A stretch of 64,000 nucleotides of DNA from Valencia hispanica (taxonomy: Eukaryota; Chordata; Actinopteri; Cyprinodontiformes; Valenciidae): assembly GCA_963556495.2 (NCBI GenBank), contig OY747704.1, forward strand, positions 33,654,001 to 33,718,000, written 5' to 3'. Below are positions 36,071 to 47,751 of the stretch, in pieces. A program made the translations under genes and the position numbers. The notes below the pieces were generated by a model, which saw only the letters and a list, made by a program, of their open reading frames with translations, made no database searches and was not told the origin of the DNA. The number at the start of each line of letters is the position of its first letter. Positions within the stretch are counted from its first letter, which is position 1.

Positions 36071-36640
36071 ATCGAGCAAATCAATGAATGGATGTGCCAT
36101 AACTTTCTCCAGCTGAATAGAAACAAAACAGAAGTAATTACTTTTGGACCTAAAGAGGAACAATCAAGAGTCAGCACACAGCTTCAGTTAATACAGCTAG
36201 AAACTACTGATCAAGCATGGAATTTAGGTGTAGTAATGGACTCAGACCTGAACCTCCAGGGTCACATAAAGGCAATAACAAGATCAGCCTTCTATCACCT
36301 GAAGAAGATTTCTAGGATTAAAGGTATGATGGACCTCAAAAACCTCATCCATGCATTTATCTTTAGTCGGATTGATTACTGCAACAGCGTTCTCACAGGT
36401 CTGCCTAAAAAGTCAATCAGACAGCTGCAGGTGATCCAGAACGCTGCTGCTCGTCTCCTCACTAGAACCAGGAAAGTAGAGCACATCACCCCAGTTCTAA
36501 AGTCCTTACACTGGCTCCCTATAGCTCAGAGAATAGACTTCAAAATACTTTTACTAGTTTATAAATCAGTGAATGGCTTAGCACCAAAGTATATTAAAGA
36601 TATGCTGTTACTATACCAACACACCAGACCACTCAGGTCC
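36071..36640 (+). pseudogene. L2-type LINE reverse transcriptase C-terminal fragment
   Basis: The frame reads [17 protein letters not shown], then ARNLG-like [41 protein letters not shown] and [17 protein letters not shown], which are standard landmarks of the fish L2 RT C-terminus. It is open to about 36,650, after which family similarity ends before the usual C-terminal segment. It abuts the L1 end without visible spacer or target duplication. Confidence 0.85.
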
Positions 36641-36931
36641 AATTGCAGGCAAGTCTCTGATTGTTGGAATTGCCCCCTTTTCCAAACGGAGCTTCGATGC
36701 CAAATTTGCCTGATATTGTCCCAAATTCGTAAAGGATTCCGGCGTAAAAAAAAAATAAAAATATTTCCATGTTGATTCTGGCAGTCAACAACTGAGCAAC
36801 TCATTTCTGGTAGAAGTGGTTTTAGCTGATTTAGCTGATAAAAATAAAAGGCTGACACGAATATGTCTTCTTAATGCATCATTGCTTGAAGGAACTTTCT
36901 GCATCTTTCACGGTCGAGTTCGTACTTCAAA

Positions 36932-37210
36932 TTGGTGATGTGTCGGTCGCGAACGAACCGGCTCTAAGAGCTAACTCTTTGAAGTGAACGATGGGAGCCG
37001 GCTCATCATTGAGAGCCATTTTTTTATTTTTTTATTTCCCCCCGCTTGTTTTGGTTCATTTGGTTCACATTGTTTTGCATTAATATTGGTAATAAATACA
37101 TTTTAAGCAACAGAAAATCTGAGGAGCCACTTGGGAGCCGAAAGAGCTCTTTATGGTGAGCCAAGCCAAAAGACCTGGCTCTCCAAAATGAGCTGGAATT
37201 CCCATCACTA
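36932..37210. mobile_element. hAT-like MITE
   Basis: The left end TGGTGATGTGTCGG and right end (reverse complement TAGTGATGGGAA), with internal GAACGAACCGGCTC and GAGAGCCAGG-type units, resemble short non-autonomous hAT elements of fish. An 8-bp target duplication could not be confirmed. Confidence 0.5.
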
Positions 37211-37823
37211 GAATTCAGTAATGGCGGCGCTCGACTCAATATGAGGGGGAGAGGGGCGAGGAGGTGGGAGAGGGGAAAGGGGGAGGACGGGCTTCCTGCA
37301 GCATAGGTCTGCGATGTCTATATATGGTATATCCTGTGCCGACTTCTGCTTTTATTTAGAAAAAATCGATACAATATCATGAAATAAAATATCGCGATAT
37401 GTCGGTGTATCGATATTTTCTTACATCCTTAGTGTTTACTTATGAACCCTAACAAATCTCTAAGGCCTTCAGAGAACAGATGTATTTAAATGGATTGCTA
37501 ATTTTTGTTGTGATGTTGGTCTAGAAGAAATGTCCATGTTTATTGTTTATTGTTTCACTGACCTGTTTTATTTTATGTAAATGTGATTGTTCAGCTAAAT
37601 ATATGTATTTCAGAAAGGGTTGCTGTTTCTGTTTGCTGACCTCTCAGCTCCTCTACCCAGAACAGTTTTTCTGACCTTGGAGACATCCGCACGGCAGCTG
37701 CACGGGAAATACCAAATAAGGAGTTGTTTACTCGTAAAAGACTAACTGAGGAACCATCGTTAACTGGTTGTGGGATGGGAACTGTTCAGGTTGTGGGATG
37801 GGAACTGTTCAGGTGTGTGACAG

Positions 37824-37828
<5 letters not shown>

Positions 37829-37886
<58 letters not shown>

Positions 37887-37914
37887 ACAGTATATATATA
37901 TATATATATATATA
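37829..37914. repeat. (AT)n microsatellite, two tracts
   Basis: Two AT runs separated by TATTATTACAG, with the same TATTATTACAG unit after the second. Tyr-Ile reading frames here are artefacts. Confidence 0.95.
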
Positions 37915-37959
37915 TTATTACAGTTTTCTGTAATAACGGTAGAGTCTTCTGATCTCTCC

Positions 37960-38036
37960 TTGCTGTAAGTAATAAAGCTTTGTTGAAACCAGCTGATCGT
38001 TTTGATTTCATCAGGACTCTTCAGAAATTCCACCAC
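37960..38036 (+). repeat. Possible LTR 3' part (R/U5) of a third retroelement
   Basis: AATAAAGCTTTGTTG at about 37,970 looks like an LTR polyadenylation signal, and CCACCACA near 38,036 could be an LTR end. The following GGCGTTACGAACAGG loosely resembles a lysine-tRNA primer site. No matching second LTR was found. Confidence 0.3.
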
Positions 38037-38589
38037 AATCTCGGCGTTACGAACAGGATCCTGCGTAAGTCCGTCAGAGACCTGACCGGAGGGTCTGATC
38101 AACCTGGGTCTATCTAACCCATATTCAAACCTCGCTTAGACTTCAGAGTGACGGGGATTGTGGTCAGCACTCTTCGATCGACTGCACTGGGATTTACTAG
38201 TTCTCTGAGGAGAAAGTCCGGTGAGATAAAAATGTATTCTTTAATAAACTAGTTAAAGGACCACATTGGAGTCCAACATTCTAAATAATAGTGAAATTAA
38301 AGATACAACTGATAATAAGCAAAATCAGTAATACAACTAAAATTGTGAGCACTAAGCAAGATCAGTAATACAAATAAACTGTGAGAACTAAGCAAGATTA
38401 GTAATACAACTAAAACTGTGAGCATAAGCAAGACCAGAAATAAACTTGGGAAATGTAAATGGAAAGGATGGTTCCTCCAAGGGCCCTGAGACTAATTTAA
38501 TGACTCAAGTGAAAAGCAAATATGGTGATTCTGTGTGTAAATATTTGTCATACTGGAATGAAAAACATGGGTTTCCTGAAGGTGGGTCT

Positions 38590-39011
38590 TGTTGGAAAGG
38601 TGTTTTCACTCTAATCTAAAGCCTCTCTTAAAGGAACAGACACCCATTTAATTTTATGACCCCTGGGCTCTCTCGGGCTCTTAAGTCACCTTCCAGCGTG
38701 CTCGTTCATTTCTGTAAAAAGCAACATTTTAACAGCGAGATGTCGTTCGCTCGACTCAGTTCTCTTAACTGAGCACAGATCTACGTCAGCATAGAGTTTT
38801 TATTGAAACACGAGTTGCATGAAACCCCTCCCACATAGATATTTGTTCACAGAATAAGGATCAAAACCTCTTCACATAATGGAACGCATGATGTACTACA
38901 TTCTTCTTGATTGTTCACTGTTTCTAAGTGTTGCCACATGCACTACAGAATTAAACCATTATACAACAAAATAAATGTACTCTCAATATTTACAGAATTT
39001 GTATCTCTTCA
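38590..39011 (-). repeat. 3' LTR of minus-strand element
   Basis: 422 bp. On the minus strand an AATAAA signal lies near 38,797-38,803. By eye it differs from the other LTR at roughly 20 positions plus a small indel. Confidence 0.9.
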
Positions 39012-39026
39012 TCTCCCTCTTTTGAC
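39012..39026 (-). other. Polypurine tract
   Basis: The minus strand reads AAAAGAGGGAGA directly before the LTR start (TGAAGAG), the expected position of the plus-strand DNA primer. Confidence 0.75.
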
Positions 39027-39978
39027 CTCTTATAATAATAAGAGGTCATCATATATAAAGAAAACGTCAGGCATCACACTTATATAATCATATCAATTTT
39101 GAGTCATTCTCTGGAACTTTTCGGGTCAGCAGTCAAGTCATCTTGTTCTGGCCGGGAATTGTGGTTGTCCGGCTCGCTCTTCTATTACCTAAGGTGAGAG
39201 GTTACCAGCACATCCCCTATATGCAGCTAAAGTGTATCTTTTCAGTAGCCTTTAGTTTGACAACTCTCAAGACTCTGCACGCAGACCAGAGGATTGTTTT
39301 GCCCCTTTTGGCAGGGGTCTCAGCTTCTTTTCCTTCGAACCCTCCTGCCCCAGCAGCTCTGCGCTCCAAGCCGCCCTGCCACCTGATGGTGCAGGTGTGC
39401 TGAAGTTGGAAACCTCTCAGCAGAGGGTTCAAGTAGGTTGTGTGGTCTGCTCGTCGCTGTTCTGCACCCGCTCTGGCTTGCTGCTCCTGGATGTCCTCTC
39501 AGGTGCGTCCTGGGTCCTCAGTGGGAGTGCATTGGCTCCAGCCTTTTTCTTTAGTCTTATGACCTGAGAGATCGTGGTCTGGTTGGTTGCTGGTCTCACA
39601 CCTGGTCAACAAAGCCTAAAAGAACAGCTCGCAACTAATTTGCTTTTTCTTGTTTGCTATATCCATAATTGTATCTAATTTGAGATTAATTTCTTATGCT
39701 TTTGTCTTTTTTTTTTTTTTAACAAATCCCTCACTCAACCCATAGTTCTAAGTAGTGCCTCACTGATTGGCCGCACTAACACAAAATCAAACTATTATCC
39801 AGATTACTACAAACATTAGGTCTATCTGTAGAAAAAGCAATTAATTTTGCTGTATGTTAAAATCACAGAAATCACCATTGACACAAAGCACACTCCAAAA
39901 ACAGTACTGTATCAAAAATGAACAACACTGGAACAGCCTAGACTATAAATATTTTTTCCTCAAAATATATAGTAGGGC

Positions 39979-40215
39979 TTATAATGTAAATAAAAACTTC
40001 GAAACAAACACTAAATGCATAAACATGCTACAAGTTAAGATGAATGGGTTGTGTGCTAAAACAACCAACCGCAAAAAGGTGCCAAAACAGGATGAAAAAA
40101 CAGGAAACATCTGGTTTTTGGATTGTACAACTGGTATGATGAACATGTGAGACCGCTCAAAAGAAAAATGCTTCACTGCTTAAAGCTCAACCCCCAGAGA
40201 AGGATCACAGTCTAA
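39979..40215. repeat. Segment shared with the 644-bp insert at 54,971
   Basis: Begins TAATGTAAATAAAAACTT, as does the insert in the hAT at 54,971, and remains alignable with gaps to about 40,215 (matching about 54,971-55,275). It lies in the interior of the minus-strand LTR element, about 1 kb from its 3' LTR. Confidence 0.7.
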
Positions 40216-41709
40216 TTTTATTCATTTACACTGCTAACAGCCTAAGTTCATTAACCCTATAGTTTTATAAGATTTTACCACTTCATTTTCTGAGCTGATG
40301 AAGCCTAATACTTATAAAAGAAAACTATAACTTCAACCTATTTAACCAAAAAAACTGTTGAACCCTAAACAAATGCTTTTTTAAATTTATTTATCTGAAA
40401 TGCTTTTAAAGCGACCAACTGAAAGGCTTTGTTGGGTAAAAAATAATTGAAATCTAAGTTCCCCTTGTGCCAAAAGATCTCCCTCTTTTTCTGAAACAGG
40501 ATGTTAGTGCCAGCCATCTGTTTCAGAAACATCCAATTATAAAAGTCTCCTGTTGATCAGGTGTGACTAGATTGTAATAATATATATAATATATATAATT
40601 TAATGTGTCCAATTTTAACATGACCTTACCCACCCCGGTACATAGGAAAAAAGATAATATAACCTCATTTCCATCACTCCATAATTTGTGTTCAGGGGGC
40701 CTATCGGAGCCCCAGATTGGATCATGAGGGGCTGAAATACCACGCCCCCTCCTTCTGCTGTATCGGATCTCCACTGCAAATACAAGGAAAGAATGCTCTG
40801 TAAGTCTCAACGGAAGCACATCTACCCTTCCCATTTGGAGGGTGATTGTGTCAGAGCCAAAATCCGCAGAGAATCAGCAGGTCGTCCATAGAAAAGTTCC
40901 CATCACATTCACGGTCTCAAAGTATGGAGCACATACGGTATATTTTTCCCATGTACCCAGATTGGTATGAAAGTGTGGTCAGATTTTTATCATGTTCAAA
41001 ACAAATAAATCTTTGGTCATGTCTTAAGTGCACAGGTCCTGCTTTAATATAGATTAATCTCATGTCGTCCCAGTCTCCCATTTACCCTTACTTTTGTCAT
41101 GGAAGTATATACATTTTTACCCATATAACTTCCTGTTCGTTCATGTACTTCACGCTCAGAATTTGTCCAAATCGTGGAGAGGAGTGTAACATCTGGAAAC
41201 AGATCATTAAGATTAGTGAAAGCTTCTACATATATGGGTAAATGTCCTACAGAATATGGCATTTGAGAACAAACAAAACGGTTAAAAATGCTTCATTTAT
41301 TTGCTAGATTTCTTGCATATTGGTACCATACGCTAGTTTCAAATGGGTTTCTGTGTGTCCTCCTCTAAGTGAACCAAGACAATATATCAGTATTCTCATG
41401 TGCTATATGTCGTTCTTCTGTGAGTCTTAACGTTCCTATTGAATAACACCACCAAAAAGCTGTAAAAATAAAAGTACTAGATAGCAGGAAACCCTTCATA
41501 GTTACTATCTCTCCCTTCAAGCAGTCTCTATAGAAAAGTGGATCTTCTGGTTCTCTTCACTGAAGTTGAGACAAGTGAACCCTATTGTATTCACCTCCCT
41601 TTGTAATCGGTCTGAAACACCACTTTTCTTAGACTGCTTTCCCAATATCTAGTGATGGTCTCTGCTTTCTAAAATGGGTTAAGTGTATCCAACTCAGTCT
41701 CTACAGCCG

Positions 41710-42810
41710 TTGGTGTGGTCAAAAATACCTGGAATGGCTCCTTCCACCTGGGTGATGACCAGTTTTCTGTTTACAGCTTTAATCAGGACCCAGTCACCTC
41801 CTTTCAGCTCACTTCTTCCTGTAGGAATATAGGATCATCTGGTATAAGATTAGTTTGCATTTATAACTTATTTACTTTTCAGTATTTTGATCATGAAAAC
41901 CACCAGATCTTAATCACATTGTTTTTCAGAAGAGAGTATACCAAACTAAGGAATTCTATATCTATGCCCATAGATTATTCCAAATATAATGAGGCTAATA
42001 TTCAAATTTGGTGATATGCATCCATAGTTTACTAAATCAAGACAATATCCAATTTTGTCCTGTTTCTTCCATTGCTTTTTTTCAATTTGCAACATCTTTA
42101 TCATAAAATCATAAATCAGTTTGTAACTGTTCCTCCTATTTTAATATATCAAGCTGTAGGAGAGTATAAGGTCTCCCACAGATTGTTTCAAATTGTGTCA
42201 AATCTGTTCCATTACTTGGTGTTATATTAATATCCATTTTCCATACCCGTCCATCCTATGTAGGGTTGCGGGGCAGCTGGTGCCTATCTCCAGCGGTCAA
42301 GGGGCGAGAGGCAGGGTACACCCTGGACAGGTCGCCAGTCCATCGCAGGGCAACACAGAGACATACAGGACAAACAACCATGTACGCACACACTCATACC
42401 TAAGGGCAATTTAGAGCAACCAATTCACCTAACAGTCATGTTTTTGGACTGTGGGAGGAAGCCGGAGTACCCGGAGAGAACCCACGCATGCACAGGGAGA
42501 ACATGCAGACTCCATGCAGAAAGACCCCAGGCTGGGATTTGAACCCAGGACCTTCTTGCTGCAAGGCAAGCCAACTGCGCCACTGTGCAGCCCCGTTATA
42601 TTAATATATAACTTCAAATAAGGGAATGTGAATGAAATAATCAATTATTTAACCCAAAAAATGTGTTCCGTTACCACTATAGATCATTTGTGGATCTCAA
42701 ATCTAGGCATTATTTCTCTAAACAACATTTCTGCAACAGTTAGTGTATCTAAATGTTTCACTGGCAACCTTTCAATCCATTTGGAGAAATTATCTTTTCT
42801 TACTAAACAG
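41710..42810 (-). pseudogene. pol: Integrase remnant of the second LTR element
   Basis: Near 42,800-42,690 the minus strand reads KDNFSKWIERLPVKH then LFREIMPRFEIHK, the core segment after the first catalytic Asp of a retroviral integrase. Near 41,830-41,715 it reads LKGGDWVLIKAVNRK and, after a one-frame jump, PRWKEPFQVFLTTPTAVE, the C-terminal module typical of gamma/epsilon-type ERV integrases. The space between fits a normal integrase once the 361-bp repeat at 42,234-42,594 is removed. Stops and frameshifts abound. Confidence 0.8.
42234..42594 (-). mobile_element. SINE-like dispersed repeat with ATGGAT tail
   Basis: The 361-bp copy is flanked by an exact 13-bp duplication (GTTATATTAATAT at 42,221-42,233 and 42,595-42,607). 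Internal landmarks include GGGGTACACCCTGGACAGG-like sequence, TTTTTGGACTGTGGGAGGAA and CAGGGAGAACATGCAGACTC, all familiar from a very common fish repeat. Read on the minus strand it ends in GAAAATGGAT, so it is probably minus-oriented. Confidence 0.85.
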
Positions 42811-45334
42811 AGCTTCTTCAGTACAGCCTTTGTTTGCTCAAAGCTGTTTCTTTATTTTATATGAGAAGCTTTTTTGTTTTGTTTTCATGTCTGACACACT
42901 TCTATAGTCACATACTAATCAGTTTGAGAATTGAATTGTCCGTAAGAAATGCTCTAATTAGTTCGCCACTAGAGGTCACCATACAGTTCCCCTTTGTTGG
43001 CCAAAAACATGCAAGGTTGAATTTGGATCTTCTGCTAGCAATAATATGATTATTTTATCTTTATCTGATTACAAACTTCAGTTAAAACTTTAACTTTTCT
43101 TTTTTCAAGTAGAACAATTATTTGGTAGCTGTCCCGTTTCAAGAGTTTTATGAAAATCCACAATTTGGATTATTAATTTATCCTCTACAGAGAACATGCC
43201 CAACTTCAAGTGAAATAGGAAATCTCTTCCTAACAAATTAGAAAACAATCTGGAGATAATATAATTACCACTACAGATTCTTCCTGTAGCTAAATCTATT
43301 ATTTTTGTTTCATTTTTCTAACAACTCAATCTCATTTTTTTAGTGGAAAACAAAATTCCTCTAAATTCATAATTTTCTTCCCATCTGACTTCAATCACTT
43401 CCTCTAATTCTGTCAATGAGATAATTAGCAACTGATATTTCCATAATAAAACATCACATCTCTATTCCTTGCTCTCTGCTTATTTGCTCTTTAATAAAGA
43501 TTCTACAAATTAGCTTATTATTATGATTATATGTGGAAGTGTCTGTTGCTAGATGTCCAAAACGTGGTCCCATTATTCAACTCAGATTGGGTGAGGGCCG
43601 GCAACCTCTCCCAATCTCAGGTGTAGGTCCAGACATCTTTCCTGCTTAATCAGACCCTTAATTTGATCCCATTAGCAACAACTCCATTGAGTGTAAATAT
43701 TGAAGTGCGCTTATACTCAGTGTGCTACGGTAACAAAAGTTGAATTTTGGAGTGCGTTACTACATTCTGTACTACGGTAATCCCGTAACGAAAAATTCCT
43801 CTTTTTTTGCAGTCTCTAACCCAGCGCATTACAAGATTGTTTCCTTTCAGCAGGTATCTTATCTGTCATTAAAATGTTAGGAGCAAGCAATTGAAGCTGC
43901 CGCTTGTTATAAAGAGTAAATCCACAGAGCCACCCTGTCACTACCCCACAGTACCTGTAGACATCCGCCTGAATTTCAAAATAAAATCACTCTGCTCATA
44001 ATCCGTCATTGTTAAACCATTTCTTCTCTACTATACGAGAGATCTCCCAGACATCCCATGAATATCATTCAAAATATTTGCTAAGTTATTTTTTATTATT
44101 ATTATTGAGTAACAGTTGCCGCTGTACTTAAGAAATCCCAACCTTTGGAATACAGAGCTGCACGCAGCTAAAACATCCCCCTCATTATCAGCTAACGGGG
44201 GAGGTGTGTTCCTTACCTTCTGCCTTCCTGCCGTTTACTGACAAGTTTGGGTAACCTTTAACAATTTTGAAACGCATGGTGAATCTGGTTTTAGTGCAGG
44301 AATGCTAGGAAAGGAATATAAATTCAAACACAAGTCTTTTCTTGCGCATTTACTGGTGCTGACGCACCCCACCAGAGTTGGTTTGTTTATCAAGAGAACA
44401 ACTAACACCCCATTGTTGAGGGAAAGGGGGAGGGGGTCTTAACTCTCTTCCTTGGGGGGAAGGGGGTCTTGTTTATTATGAGAACCCTTGAGGGGAAGGG
44501 GGGGAAGGGGGTCGCTTGTTTGAGATAATTCATTACAATCAGGGTAAAATGTTTTACCTTGCTCTTCATAGAATAAAAAAAAATGAAGTGAAAGTTTTCT
44601 CTTTTACTTTCTTTCGGCGGAACTTTAGGAGAAAACAGAAAGTTTAAAAAAATTTTATCCTCCCGGGAGGTAAAAAAACACATCTGTTTTTTATCAGTTG
44701 TTTATTACCCATCACGACCCAACACCCCCCTTTTTATCTCTTTTTGCTTAAGCGGAATTCCTTTGTTTGAGACGCCCAATGCCTCTTCTTCAGTTTTTGA
44801 TTTTTTTAGTTTTATTTTAGATCGCAACTACTAAGAAGTGCGTGAAATTCCTCAGTTAATCGTCCTTCAAATTTATAATCTTTTAGCCTATTTATTTTTA
44901 AAGAAATGTTGTATTATCTTTTCTTTTACATAACTTTTGCATCTCCTTTAAATCTTCTTTGCTATTTTTCCCCATATTTTGATAAGTTACATTTTACTGT
45001 TTTTATTTTTCATTTTTAAATATTTATCATTCCCGTGTTAATGAATTAAATTCAGCATTTTATCTGATCTATTTATCTTATCGCAGTGTTATTTACTCAA
45101 TTTTTTAACCATGAGACTACTCTCAGCCTACTTCAGCTGCTTCAAAAGGAAGAAATCTCCATTCACATACACACAGTCACACAACCGGTTTATCACACAT
45201 TAATATCATTATGTATTTATTATGTTTTTTCATTACAAGTATTATTATTTATATATTATTTATAATTATTTCTAATTGAGATCCCAGACCTCTGCGCGCT
45301 TTGGAGTCCAACCCCAGTCATATTTTATTTTCAT
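42811..45334 (-). other. LTR-element interior without readable gene
   Basis: By position this should hold the protease, RT and RNase H, but I could not read RT motifs in any minus-strand frame. The sequence is AT-rich with many stops. Confidence 0.35.
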
Positions 45335-45346
45335 TGCAAAATGAAT

Positions 45347-46531
45347 CCAGGAGGAACAATGCGGTTTTCGTCCTGGCCGTGGAACACTGGACCAGCTCTA
45401 CACCCTCAGCAGGGTCCTGGAGGGTGCGTGGGAGTTCGCCCAACCGGTCTACATGTGTTTTGTGGACTTGGAGAAGGCGTTCGACCGTGTCCCTCGGGGG
45501 GCCCTGTGGGGGGTGCTCCGGGAGTATGGGGTACCGGGCCCCTTGATACGGGCTGTTAGGTCCCTGTACGACCGGTGCCAGAGTTTGGTTCGCATTGCAG
45601 GCAGTAAGTCGGGCTTGTTTCCAGTGAGAGTTGGACTCCGCCAAGGTTGCCCTTTGTCACCGATCCTGTTCCTAACTTTTATGGACAGGATCTCTAGGCG
45701 CAGCCAAGGCGTTGAGGGGATCCGTTTTGGTGGCCTCAGGATCGGGTCTTTGCTTTTTGCAGATGATGTGGTCCTGTTGGCTTCATCGGAGCGTGATCTA
45801 CAGCTTTCGCTGGAGCTGTTCGCAGCCGAGTGTGAAGCGGCTGGGATGAGAATCAGCACCTCCAAATCCGAGGCCATGGTCTTGAGCCGGAAAAGGGTGG
45901 GGTGCCTCCTCCGGGTCGGGGATGGGGTCCTTCCCCAAGTGGAGGAGTTTAAGTATCTGGGGGTCTTGTTCACGAATGAGGGAAAAATGGAGCGGGAGAT
46001 CGATAGACGGATTGGTGGGGCATCTGCAGTTATGCGGGCGCTCTACCGGTCTGTCGTGGTGAAGAGAGAGCTGAGCCAAAAGGCGAAGCTCTCGATTTAC
46101 CGGTCGATCTACGTTCCTACCCTCATCTATGGTCACGAACTCTGGGTGGTGACCGAAAGAACAAGATCACGGATACAAGCGGCTGAAATGAGTTTCCTCC
46201 GCAGAGTGTCTGGGCTCTCCCTTAGAGATAGGGTGAGAAGCTCAGTCATCCGGAGGGGGCTCAGAGTAGAGCCGCTGCTTCTCCACATCGAGAGGAGTCA
46301 GTTGAGGTGGCTCGGGCATCTGGTCAGGATGCCTCCTGGACGCCTCCCTGGTGAGGTGTTTCAGGCACGTCTTACCGGGAGGAGGCCCAGGGGAAGGCCC
46401 AGGACACGCTGGAGGGACTATGTTTCTCGGCTGGCCTGGGAGCGCCTTGGGGTTCCTCCCGAGGAGCTGGAACAAGTGGCTGGGGAGAGGGAAGTCTGGG
46501 TCTCTCGGAAGAAAATGGATGGATGGATGGA
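45347..46531 (+). mobile_element. 5'-truncated RTE-like LINE
   Basis: The copy is flanked by an exact 12-bp duplication TGCAAAATGAAT (45,335-45,346 and 46,532-46,543) and ends in GAAAATGGATGGATGGATGG, a short tetranucleotide tail. The 5' end begins inside the RT. It is markedly GC-richer than the retroviral interior around it. Confidence 0.92.
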
Positions 46532-46541
46532 TGCAAAATGA
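45453..46541 (+). CDS. LINE reverse transcriptase, C-terminal part, open frame
   Basis: The enzyme would copy LINE RNA into DNA at a nicked target. The frame shows FVDLEKAFDRVPR (first catalytic Asp), GLRQGCPLSPILF, SLLFADDVVLLAS (catalytic FADD), KSEAMVLSRKR, EFKYLGVLFT and the C-terminal LRWLGHLVRMP and RRPRGRPRTRWRD signatures. These fit an RTE-like clade; the related fish Nimb/I-type lineages are an alternative. The ATG chosen by the frame is arbitrary because the copy is 5'-truncated. The last few residues are encoded by the ATGG tail and the target duplication. No stop or frameshift is visible over 360 codons, so the insertion is recent or well preserved, but the endonuclease is missing. 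Confidence 0.88.
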   Translation: MCFVDLEKAFDRVPRGALWGVLREYGVPGPLIRAVRSLYDRCQSLVRIAGSKSGLFPVRVGLRQGCPLSPILFLTFMDRISRRSQGVEGIRFGGLRIGSLLFADDVVLLASSERDLQLSLELFAAECEAAGMRISTSKSEAMVLSRKRVGCLLRVGDGVLPQVEEFKYLGVLFTNEGKMEREIDRRIGGASAVMRALYRSVVVKRELSQKAKLSIYRSIYVPTLIYGHELWVVTERTRSRIQAAEMSFLRRVSGLSLRDRVRSSVIRRGLRVEPLLLHIERSQLRWLGHLVRMPPGRLPGEVFQARLTGRRPRGRPRTRWRDYVSRLAWERLGVPPEELEQVAGEREVWVSRKKMDGWMDAK

Positions 46542-46543
46542 AT

Positions 46544-47285
46544 TTCATTGTGAGATCCTGGATCATCACACAAAGATCCCCGATCTTTTATCTTTATTTG
46601 CAAAATCCCAAACTTGCATTAGAAAGGTCCCGGATCTAGTTATTTCTCTTTTCTCTTATTTTTTTATTCTTTCACGCATCAAATTTTGTACTCACTGGCT
46701 GGTGTCCTTGTGAAGGAAGACTCCATCACCAACTGTTGCTCCGTGAGGAACTTCGCGGAACTGCCGGCCTCCACGTTGAGCTGGAGGGCTTCAGGATCCA
46801 GCTGGTCCTAGACCAGGCCGTGCAGGGGCTCTCAGCACCCTGCAGTTCCTCCCGGAGATCCAGTCAGATTTGGGATCCTGCTCGAAGGAACAAGAAACGC
46901 TCTCTGATCTCTGGGTTTTGTTGTTGTTTTTTAGACATTCTGTGGGTCTCAATTCACGAGCTGATCCACAGTTGGCCTTCCTAGTGTTCAACACCGGCTT
47001 TCAGTAAGAAGCTTCCTAGCTTACCCTAGGGCAGGCCACACCCTGAGTTTACCAACCCGGTCGTCATCTATTTACCTCAGTAGAAACAGAAATCAACATT
47101 TACTGGAGAACTACAGACCGAACATAATTTTAGATTAGTCAATTTTGCGTCTCGTGTGGCAGCGCTTACCAAATAACTTTAGACCCGGGTCACTTCCGTC
47201 CTTCGATCTCCAGTATCTGTCAATTACAACAACTTCAACAAAAGCCTATTATTCCAAACTCACGTTTTCCTTTGCTCCTCCAGAA
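46544..47285 (-). other. Leader/gag region of the LTR element, unreadable
   Basis: Between the primer site and the LINE insertion, where leader and gag are expected, no gag landmark such as a CCHC box could be read. Only about 740 bases remain. Confidence 0.4.
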
Positions 47286-47304
47286 ATCACGTTGGGGTCA
47301 CCAT
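47286..47304 (-). other. Primer binding site, tRNA-Trp type
   Basis: The minus strand reads TGGTGACCCCAACGTGATT one to two bases after the LTR end. It matches the complement of the vertebrate tRNA-Trp 3' end, the primer used by avian sarcoma/leukosis viruses, with one difference (A for G at position 11). Confidence 0.85.
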
Positions 47305-47305
47305 T

Positions 47306-47751
47306 TGTTGGAAAGGGGTTTTCACTCTTATCTAAAGCCTCTCTTAAAGGAACAGACACCCATTTAATTTTATGACCCCTGGGCTCTCTCGGGGTATTAT
47401 TTCACCTTCCAGCGTGCTCGTTCATTTCTGTAAAAAGGAGAAATAAGAACAACAAACGATTACATATTTTACCAGCGAGACGTCGTTCGCTGGGTTCAGT
47501 TCTCTTAACTGGGCACAGCTCTACGTCAGCATAGAGTTTTTATTGAAACACAAGTAGCATGAAACCCCTCCCACAAAGATATTTGTTCACAGAATAAGGA
47601 TCAAAACCTCTTCACATAATGGAACGCATGATGTACTACATTCTTCTTGATTGTTCACTGTTTCTAAGTGTTGCCACATGCACTACAGAATTAAACCTTC
47701 ATACAACAAAATAAATGTACTCTCAACATTTACAGAATTTTTATCTCTTCA
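47306..47751 (-). repeat. 5' LTR of minus-strand element
   Basis: 446 bp, aligned end to end with 38,590-39,011. It carries about 24 extra bases near 47,435-47,465 (GAGAAATAAGAACAACAAACG region). Confidence 0.9.

Larger units (their letters stand above)
38590..47751 (-). mobile_element. Endogenous retrovirus/LTR element with tRNA-Trp primer site
   Basis: Two direct repeats of about 420-446 bp bound the element; each begins TGTTGGAAAGG and ends ATCTCTTCA. A 4-bp GTCT flanks both sides (38,586-38,589 and 47,752-47,755). A primer site beside the high-coordinate LTR and a purine tract beside the low-coordinate LTR both place transcription on the minus strand. Integrase fragments confirm a pol gene. 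The 8.3-kb interior lacks any long retroviral frame and is itself interrupted by a SINE-like copy and a 5'-truncated LINE. Confidence 0.9.

Noticed and set aside
37724..38102. Tyr-Ile-rich frames
   Set aside because: Translation of the (AT)n tract.
45318..46136. Long minus-strand frames in the RTE-like LINE
   Set aside because: The plus-strand frame carries all RT motifs; these are antisense shadows in GC-rich sequence.
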